Assembly: GCA_015143295.1 (NCBI GenBank)
Contig: CM026573.1
Coordinates: 3,321,950 to 3,385,949, forward strand
From: Tetracentron sinense
Taxonomy: Eukaryota > Streptophyta > Magnoliopsida > Trochodendrales > Trochodendraceae
Length of the DNA: 64,000 nucleotides
Reading direction: 5' to 3'
Shown: piece by piece, positions 58,401-64,000 of the stretch
How positions within the stretch are numbered: position 1 is the first letter of the stretch
How the letters are laid out: the number at the start of each line of letters is the position of its first letter
Notes under the pieces: model-generated
Told to the model about the DNA's origin: nothing
The model's input: the letters and a program-made list of their open reading frames with translations, nothing else
Database searches by the model: none
Position numbers and translations under genes: made by a program

Positions 58401-59483
58401 GCTTTTTGTTGCTGGCATGATATCTAACATCCTAAACCATGACATATGCAATATGATTTCATCAGAAGTTGTTCAAGATTCCCACATAAAAAACAAATAC
58501 AATACCTAGCTAGTTCTAAAACACAAACAATCAAGAGAAGGTAAAAAAGTAGATACAGAGATAGAAGTGACCTTCTATAACGAAAGTGGGCTCCGGATCA
58601 CCTAATTTAATGAAGAGAAGATGAAGGCATTGCTTTTCTGAATCCCAGAAGTAGAGGCGAGAGGGTTCATCCCAAGCTATGAGATTTGCTGTGTTCGAGA
58701 GGTGGCAGAATAGGTAGTGCCACCGAAGGAAGTGGTGGCAGTGGTGAAGTCGGTCGAGAGAATAAGAGGGAGTCATGACAAAATTGAATTTTGGAGTAAT
58801 TTACAGAGTTATATAGTTGGGATGTCGACAGAAGCCAGGAGGTGCAACGTTTCCAAGGGACAACAGTTTGTATCAATAGAAACAGTGTGATGGCATGTGA
58901 AGAGTTGCGTTCCCATCAATTGAAGAGTTAAACAGAATTAAGAGGGATGAATGTTAAAATGTAGGGGTTCAATTCCCTAAGATGAAGGATTGCAACTCTT
59001 GGAAAAGTTACTATGTATTAAGCAGGTGCAACATTTCCGTGTTTGGACTGATACATGCATCTGTACACTTGTTGCAACGTATTGGACAGATACATCCTCG
59101 TACCCTATCTCTGTTTCAAATCTATCTACTATATAAGGTAAAAGGAGACATGATGGTTGGATGATGGAAGAGGTATATCGTTTGGGTAGTGTTGTTTTCA
59201 ACGGGTGCCAAAAAATATTGAAGGGTTGTGTGTGTTCCCATAATAATAACTGCCAAAAAAGTATATGTCACAACCAATCATTGAAGGACATGTGGCATAA
59301 ATAGCGTCAAATCCCTCTACACCCACCGTTTGAAAAGTTATCAAAGGGAAAGGCATGCAACCCTTTGGAAGGCCCACACGCCTCTCCACACTCTTCCTCT
59401 CTCGACCCTTTTATCCAAACCTCCTAAAATCACTCTCGGCCACCACGTAGTCCTCTCATTCCCTGGCTTTCATTAGTAGTAAT
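55407..59483 (-). mobile_element. Helitron H3, upstream member, hosting a TRIM-like element
   Basis: Minus-strand 3' end: perfect stem-loop CCCGTGC-ATC-GCACGGG (55418-55434), TCTCTTA, CTAG at 55407-55410, then T. The 5' side reads ATTACTACTAATGAAAGCC at about 59483. The 5' half matches H1 and H2 in style (GAAGAGTTGCG, CTAAAATCACTC). The minus frame at 58531-58776 (IAWDEPSRLYFWDSEKQCLH) may be captured exon sequence; I do not recognise it. The last ~4 bases of the 5' terminus are uncertain. Confidence 0.5.
56726..57692 (-). mobile_element. TRIM-like LTR element, looks whole, target duplication GTAAC
   Basis: Two 242-bp LTRs (56726-56967 and 57451-57692) that differ at only a few sites I could find, around a ~480-bp non-coding middle. 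GTAAC at 56721-56725 and 57693-57697. Minus orientation: a tRNA-Met type primer site TGGTATCAGAGC directly follows the right LTR (about 57439-57450), and a purine tract GAGGGGGAA abuts the left LTR (about 56968-56977). The LTR ends read TA...TA, not TG...CA. Near-identical LTRs imply a recent insertion, probably under a million years at usual plant rates. Confidence 0.8.
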
Positions 59484-59629
59484 AGGGCTTGGCCAGCTTA
59501 TTTCTACTCAAATGTAAATATATTGTATTAGATATGTATATATTTTTTTTAAAAATGAAGCCACTTAGTGGGAGTCCTCAAAATCAAACTTTTACAATTC
59601 CAATATTCCCAATACCCATTTTATCAAGA

Positions 59630-59965
59630 TATATAAGAGAGATCTAATATTCGCTGAGATATTATTAAAGGAGAGGAAGCAATTCGAAATTATAAGATCG
59701 CAACCAATATTAGCCAATCCATCAGCTATTGAGTTAGTTTCATGATAAATGTGTTTGAAAGAGAAACCATCCTGGATGAGGGGCTTTATTTTTTTTATCC
59801 TAATACCAAATCTTCCAAGAAGTTGGGACTAACTCATTCCACATGTCAACCAAAACTTTGGAATGAGATTCAATTTCCATATTGTGAATACCAAGGTTCT
59901 TACACATCAAGAGGCCATCATAAAATGTGTTTATACCCCTCGGTGGAAGTAGACAGTATGCTACT
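59630..59965 (-). mobile_element. LINE fragment, RNase H end
   Basis: Minus-strand translation gives YDGLLMCKNLGIHNMEIES, HSKVLVDMWN and further on NSIADGLANIGCDLI, typical of the RNase H domain at the end of plant L1 elements. It is cut at 59965 by the Gypsy fossil. Only a fragment; no poly-A tail identified with certainty. Confidence 0.7.
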
Positions 59966-60050
59966 TGCAATCCTATTCTTCTTTGCAATTTTGAATGAGA
60001 AAATGGTTACTTCGAGGGTAACCGACCTCCTTAAATTGAGTTTTTGGATA

Positions 60051-60219
60051 GGACTTTGCTACTGAGACCGCAAAAGGGCCGAGACCTCCGAGACCTCGTG
60101 CCTTTGCCCGAGATTTCAGGTGGGGCCCATCTTCACATGGTGGGCCCCACCTGAAATCTCGCGCACAGGCGTGAGGTCCCGGAGGTCTCGGCCCTTCCGC
60201 GGTCTCAAAAGCATTTCCC
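60051..60219. mobile_element. MULE-type MITE, 'TGAGACCG' family, copy 2, duplication TTTTGGATA
   Basis: 169-bp near-perfect palindrome: GGACTTTGCTACTGAGACCG ... GGTCTCAAAAGCATTTCCC. TTTTGGATA at 60042-60050 and 60220-60228. The other LTR of the Gypsy fossil (about 61903-61911) keeps the empty site. Confidence 0.85.
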
Positions 60220-61315
60220 TTTTGGATAATAAGTTGATTGCCTCTATTACTGATACGGAGAGAGTTAAGTACAACATCACCACTAACATTCCTACTTTTA
60301 AGCAATTACATCCTACCACAACTAGACTTGTGCTGACCCTATCCATGCACACTAACAATATCTCCTAACTTTCCTACTAACAAAGAATACACAAATAAGA
60401 GAACAACATAATTACAACTGAAGGGAACGTGGGCATAACTGATTGCAGAGGTGTGCACAATGCATGTGCTGAGATAAGGAACATAACATTCCCTCCCCCT
60501 TGGCCTGAACCTTGGCCCCAAGGTTCAAATATGGTTATTTGATCAAGGGACCAAGTATTCCTTTGGCCCTTCATGGTCAACAGCATCTGGTTCCACATCT
60601 CTTCCATCTGCATTTTCATCATGCCAATATCCGTCTATGAGGAAGAGTTTTTGCACCTTACATTTATGCCCCGTGACAAATTTTTCATCACAATTGTAAC
60701 AAAGTCCCTTGTCTCTTCTTTCCTTCATTTCAATTGGGGTCAAGCGTTTAATCGGCAGTGTTTGCATCTTGGTGGTTCCCACGTTGAGGGCTGGGGTGTA
60801 TTTATCAAGGTCTGAATAAGGTTCTCTCCGGCGTGCCAGGACTTTTTCTTCCTGCATATGTGCTAGACCTATAGCATCGGTGAGTGTGGTTGGCTTCAGC
60901 ATCTGTACACTCAACCGGATGTCTTCGTTTAGACCACCCACAAAGCAACTCACCATAAAGGACTTGTTGAGCCCATCGGTGCGATTGGCCAGCTCTTCAA
61001 ATTGAGATTGTTAGTGCTCGACTGAGTTTGATTGACGTAGCTTTGACAACAATGTTGTGGGGTCCTCGTATTGTGATGGACCAAACCTTACCAGTAATGC
61101 CTTGGAAAAATCTTCCCATCTAGCTATAGCGCCTGACCTTTCCATCCACCTAAACCACTGTAAGGCCTTCCCTTCCATATGGAAGGAAGCCATGAGCAAC
61201 CTCTGTGAAATAGGGGTTTGTTGATGAACGTAGAATTGCTCTGCCCTGTATAACCAACCCAGAGGGTTGGTTCCATCAAACCTTGGAAAATCCAATCTGG
61301 ACATTCGCGTCTGAA

Positions 61316-61564
61316 GGCCTGGGATTGTCTCTGGCGAAGCCAGAAAGGGCTTATCTCGGGGTTCCATAGAATAGGTGACAAGTGGTGGAGAAGTCAAAAT
61401 CATGGGCCCACGATTTTGACTTCTCCACCCTTAATAAGACATGTGGAGAAGTCAAAAAAATAGGGAGAAAATGAAATGACTTCTCCCCATTTTTTGGCCA
61501 ACTGTGGCATAATGTATGGAACCCCGAGAGGGGTTTCTGGTTCGCCAGAGACAAGCCAAAGCCC
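61316..61564. mobile_element. MULE-type MITE, 'GGCTTGTCTC' family, inserted in the Gypsy fossil
   Basis: Inverted ends around TTGTCTCTGGCGAAGCCAG / CTGGTTCGCCAGAGACAAGC and GGGGTTCCATA. Flanked by GCGTCTGAA and ACATCTGAA (9 bp, two transitions). Sister at 63205-63494. The interior shares GAGAAGTCAAAATCATGGG and a CATTTTCTCCCC-like block with it. Confidence 0.75.
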
Positions 61565-62190
61565 ACATCTGAATTGTACGGTCATAATTGAAAGAATGTG
61601 GGCCAAAGGTTCAATTAACAACTCTTTCATTCGAACTTTCGCCCCTCGAACCGCTTGATATACTATCAATTTTAGAATCCATGATTGTCATCCTTTGCAG
61701 CATTTCTTGCAACATCTTTCCGTGTTTCAGTTGTTTCTCTGAGCAAACCTAGCATTTCATCAATTTTTGAAAACGTCGTTCCTTCTGCCATTGTAGGAAC
61801 GTCCGCTCTAATACCACTATTACGTGCAAGCCTGTTCTTCTTTGCAATTTTGAATGAGAAAATGGTTACTTCGAGGGTAACCGACCTCCGTAAGTTGAGT
61901 TTTTAGATAATAAGTTGATTGCCTCTATTACTGATAGAGAGAGAGTTAAATACAACATCACCACTACAACCATTATCTTACTAACAATTAACATTCCTAC
62001 TTTTAAGCAATTACATCGTACCACAACTAGGACTTGTGCTGACCCTATCTACACTAACAATATCTCCTAACTTTCCTACTAACAAGGAATACACAAACAA
62101 GAGAACAACATAATTACAACTGAAGGGAACGTGGGCATAACTGATTGCAGAGGCGTGCACAATGCATGTGCTGAGATAAGGCACATAACA

Positions 62191-62454
62191 CAGTACTCCT
62201 TACGCAGCGGTTGGGTACAATCGGGTGGTTTTTGAGACACTCAGTCATGTGGGGACATGTTCTAATTAAAAAATCTTGGAAGAAATTGAGAAATTTTATT
62301 CCCTATAGTTTATTAGGACCTGACAACAAATGAATCATTGATTTGTGTCATGTCGCCGTCGCCTGGTTGGGGGGGCACTAATCCCACGATGGCTAAGACA
62401 AAATGATAAATAAATCGAGAAGGGGCAAATATGAAAGGCCTTATATGATGTAGA
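62191..62454. other. Intergenic, no gene seen
   Basis: Flank of the Gypsy fossil. No convincing frame. Confidence 0.4.
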
Positions 62455-62679
62455 CAGGGGCGGAGCCACTTGGGGCCGGGAGGTTGAAGCACCACCTGAA
62501 ATTTTGGAAAAAATATATTTTCCTATATAGTGTTCGTAGGGGTATACTCTGTCCATTTTTTTTAATAACTAAGTTCATGACCATTTCGTACATATCTTAG
62601 GGTTTTGTTTCTGCTTGTTTACGAGGATAGTTGTCCCCTTACCCAGTGGTATGACCCGCTAAATAATTAAATAACATAG

Positions 62680-62733
<54 letters not shown>

Positions 62734-63086
62734 TTTTCTAAAGTTCAGGGGCAGTTTTCATATGTCCATGCCCCTATTAATGTAAATAATAAAATAATAT
62801 AGTATATATATATATATTTTTAAAGTTCATGAGGGTAAAAATTGTACTTTGTCCCATGATCATGCCCTATTAAATAATTAAATAACAAAGTATAAAAGAT
62901 TTTTTTTTTTTAAAATTTCAAGAGGACAACTTTTTCCTTCATGCCCCAATGGCTATGCTTTATTAAACTATATTATATTTTCAAAAGTTCAGAGGGCAGC
63001 TTCCCCATGCCCCATGGCGATGCCCTATATTTTTTTTTCAAAAGTTTGAGGGACACGTGCCCCTTCCCCTTGCCCTTGGCTCTTAC
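62455..63086 (+). mobile_element. hAT-like element remnant (copy C)
   Basis: Left end CAGGGGCGGAGCCACTTGG, the best kept hAT-like end of the three copies; right end ...CCCTTGGCTCTTACC. Interior as in copy B, with a long (TA)n tract at about 62683-62731. No transposase. Confidence 0.45.
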
Positions 63087-63204
63087 CAGCCTAGTCGGCT
63101 ACACATTAGTCTTGGCTGAGCTGGGTTGGGAATTAGCTGAGGTCAGTCAAGCCATGCTTAGTTTTTCAGCAACGGCTCCGAACGCAACCCAACCAATAGT
63201 TTTT

Positions 63205-63494
63205 GGCCTTGGCTTGTCTCCGGCGAAGCCAGAAAGGGCTTATCTCGGGGTTCCATAGAATAGGTGACAAGTGGTGGACAAGTCAGAATCATGGGCCCCA
63301 TGATTTTGACTTCTCCACCTACAATAAGACATGTGGCGATAAGTGTGTGAGAATAAGGGTGAGAGATATGAAATGGGGAGAAGTCAAAATTATGGGGAGA
63401 AAATGGAATGACTTCTCCCCATTTTTACCCTAATTGTGGCACAATGTATGGAACCCGAGAGCCCTTTCTGGCTTCCCAAAGACAATCCGAGGCC
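63205..63494. mobile_element. MULE-type MITE, 'GGCTTGTCTC' family, duplication ATARTTTTT
   Basis: Ends GGCCTTGGCTTGTCTCCGG and ...AAAGACAATCCGAGGCC. ATAGTTTTT (63196-63204) and ATAATTTTT (63495-63503) flank it. The unoccupied site CCAATAATTTTTAG exists at about 43279-43292. Confidence 0.8.
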
Positions 63495-63611
63495 ATAATT
63501 TTTAGTTCGGACGAGCCCAAATTAGAACCTCATCGATCTGTTGTGTTTGTTCATTTTGCCATTGGTTTTTGTGTACTGTTATGATTGTGCCTTGTAGATC
63601 GTTTGTTTGAA

Positions 63612-63767
63612 GGACTTTGCTACTGAGACCGTAAAGGTCCAAGACCACACCGAGACCGTGCATCACATGCACGGATCTCAAAATTTCATTGAATCCGTTT
63701 GTGAAATTTTGAGATCCGTACATGTGAGGTGTGGTCTCGGACCTTAACGGTCTCAATAGCATTTCCC
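63612..63767. mobile_element. MULE-type MITE, 'TGAGACCG' family, copy 3, duplication TTGTTTGAA
   Basis: 156-bp palindrome: GGACTTTGCTACTGAGACCG ... CGGTCTCAATAGCATTTCCC. TTGTTTGAA at 63603-63611 and 63768-63776. The unoccupied site is in the gene 3 flank near 43390. Confidence 0.85.
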
Positions 63768-64000
63768 TTGTTTGAATTGTAAATCATACATTAGTACATT
63801 AATTACTTTGAGGGTTCAACTAGGGTTAGTCGAATGATAATTTCGTAAGTTTACGTTTTGTAGAGGATATAGTTTTTTCACTCGGGTTTTCATGGAGGGA
63901 AAATAGAAAAAGAATGTGAGATTTGTAACCCCATTTTTCACTAGAAATAGTGAAAGGATATATCCTAAGCTATGAATGTAGGCATATTGTCGAACCGAAC

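Larger units (their letters stand above)
59966..62190 (-). mobile_element. Ty3/Gypsy fossil, gag only, with both LTRs
   Basis: The right LTR 61825-62190 (366 bp) is the 5' LTR, because a tRNA-Met type primer site TGGTATTAGAGC (61804-61815) follows it on the minus strand. The left LTR 59966-60489 is longer because a MITE sits in it. A purine tract AAGGGGGAGGGA adjoins the left LTR. The inside has Gypsy gag (about 61403-60543, minus) with LDFPRFDG and MEGKALQWFRW motifs and a zinc knuckle CYNCDEKFVTGHKC. No protease, RT or integrase is present, so it is a broken, internally reduced copy. The LTRs differ at many sites, so it is clearly older than the TRIM at 56726. Confidence 0.8.
63087..64000. 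other. BAHD-type 3' flank (fourth copy) running to the window edge
   Basis: Matches 43173-43600 in the same direction (ACACATTAGTCTTGGCTGAG, TTTACGTTTTGTAGAGGATA, GGTTTTCATGGAGGGAAAA), interrupted by MITEs at 63205 and 63612. In the gene 3 locus this sequence is followed ~400 bases later by the BAHD gene on the minus strand. Confidence 0.6.

Noticed and set aside
1-64000. CRISPR arrays, bacterial operons, riboswitches, rRNA or tRNA genes
   Set aside because: None seen. Direct repeats are minisatellites or transposon duplications without a regular spacer pattern, and the DNA is clearly plant nuclear. Only tRNA-complementary primer sites of LTR elements were found.

Overview
The window is nuclear DNA of a eudicot plant. 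Evidence: a PP2A B' (B56) last exon with a plant-type end, intronless BAHD acyltransferase genes of the vinorine-synthase type, an EXORDIUM-like gene fragment, plant L1 LINEs with RNase H, plant-type LTR elements, and many Helitrons and MITEs in AT-rich sequence. I cannot name the species.

Layout. 1-0.8 kb: end of a PP2A B' gene. 1-3.9 kb: tandem repeats and two apparently nested plus-strand Helitrons. 3.9-9.6 kb: BAHD gene 1 (intact) and BAHD gene 2 (pseudogene) in tandem. 9.6-12.9 kb: a minus-strand Helitron of the same family as the one at 2.1-3.0 kb, then foldback elements. 13-14.5 kb: a solo LTR with a perfect target duplication. 15-21.4 kb: a tandem duplication whose two halves have taken different insertions (hAT MITE, LINE tail, a 2.2-kb solo LTR, a MULE MITE). 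21.4-26.6 kb: a decayed L1 LINE on the minus strand. 26.8-41.8 kb: a probable giant Helitron carrying exon-like pieces of an unrecognised gene, with a long-TIR MULE, a SINE-like insertion and an LTR-like block inside it. 42-45.7 kb: hAT-like remnant and BAHD gene 3 (intact), an inverted copy of the gene 1 locus. 47.3-47.7 kb: a compact complete Helitron. 50.5-59.5 kb: three related Helitrons joined head to tail on the minus strand, the middle one carrying an EXORDIUM-like fragment and the third a young TRIM-like element. 59.5-62.2 kb: a LINE fragment and a gag-only Ty3/Gypsy fossil hosting two MITEs. 62.4-64 kb: another copy of the sequence that lies downstream of BAHD genes 1 and 3, which suggests a fourth BAHD copy just past the right edge.

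The host genes with clear function are PP2A B' (partial) and the BAHD paralogues, which are probably cytosolic acyl-CoA-dependent O-acyltransferases of specialised metabolism. Most of the rest is mobile DNA. Its order of insertion can often be read because duplicated segments supply natural empty sites. Positions were read by eye; ends supported by target-site duplications are accurate to a base or two, others to tens of bases.
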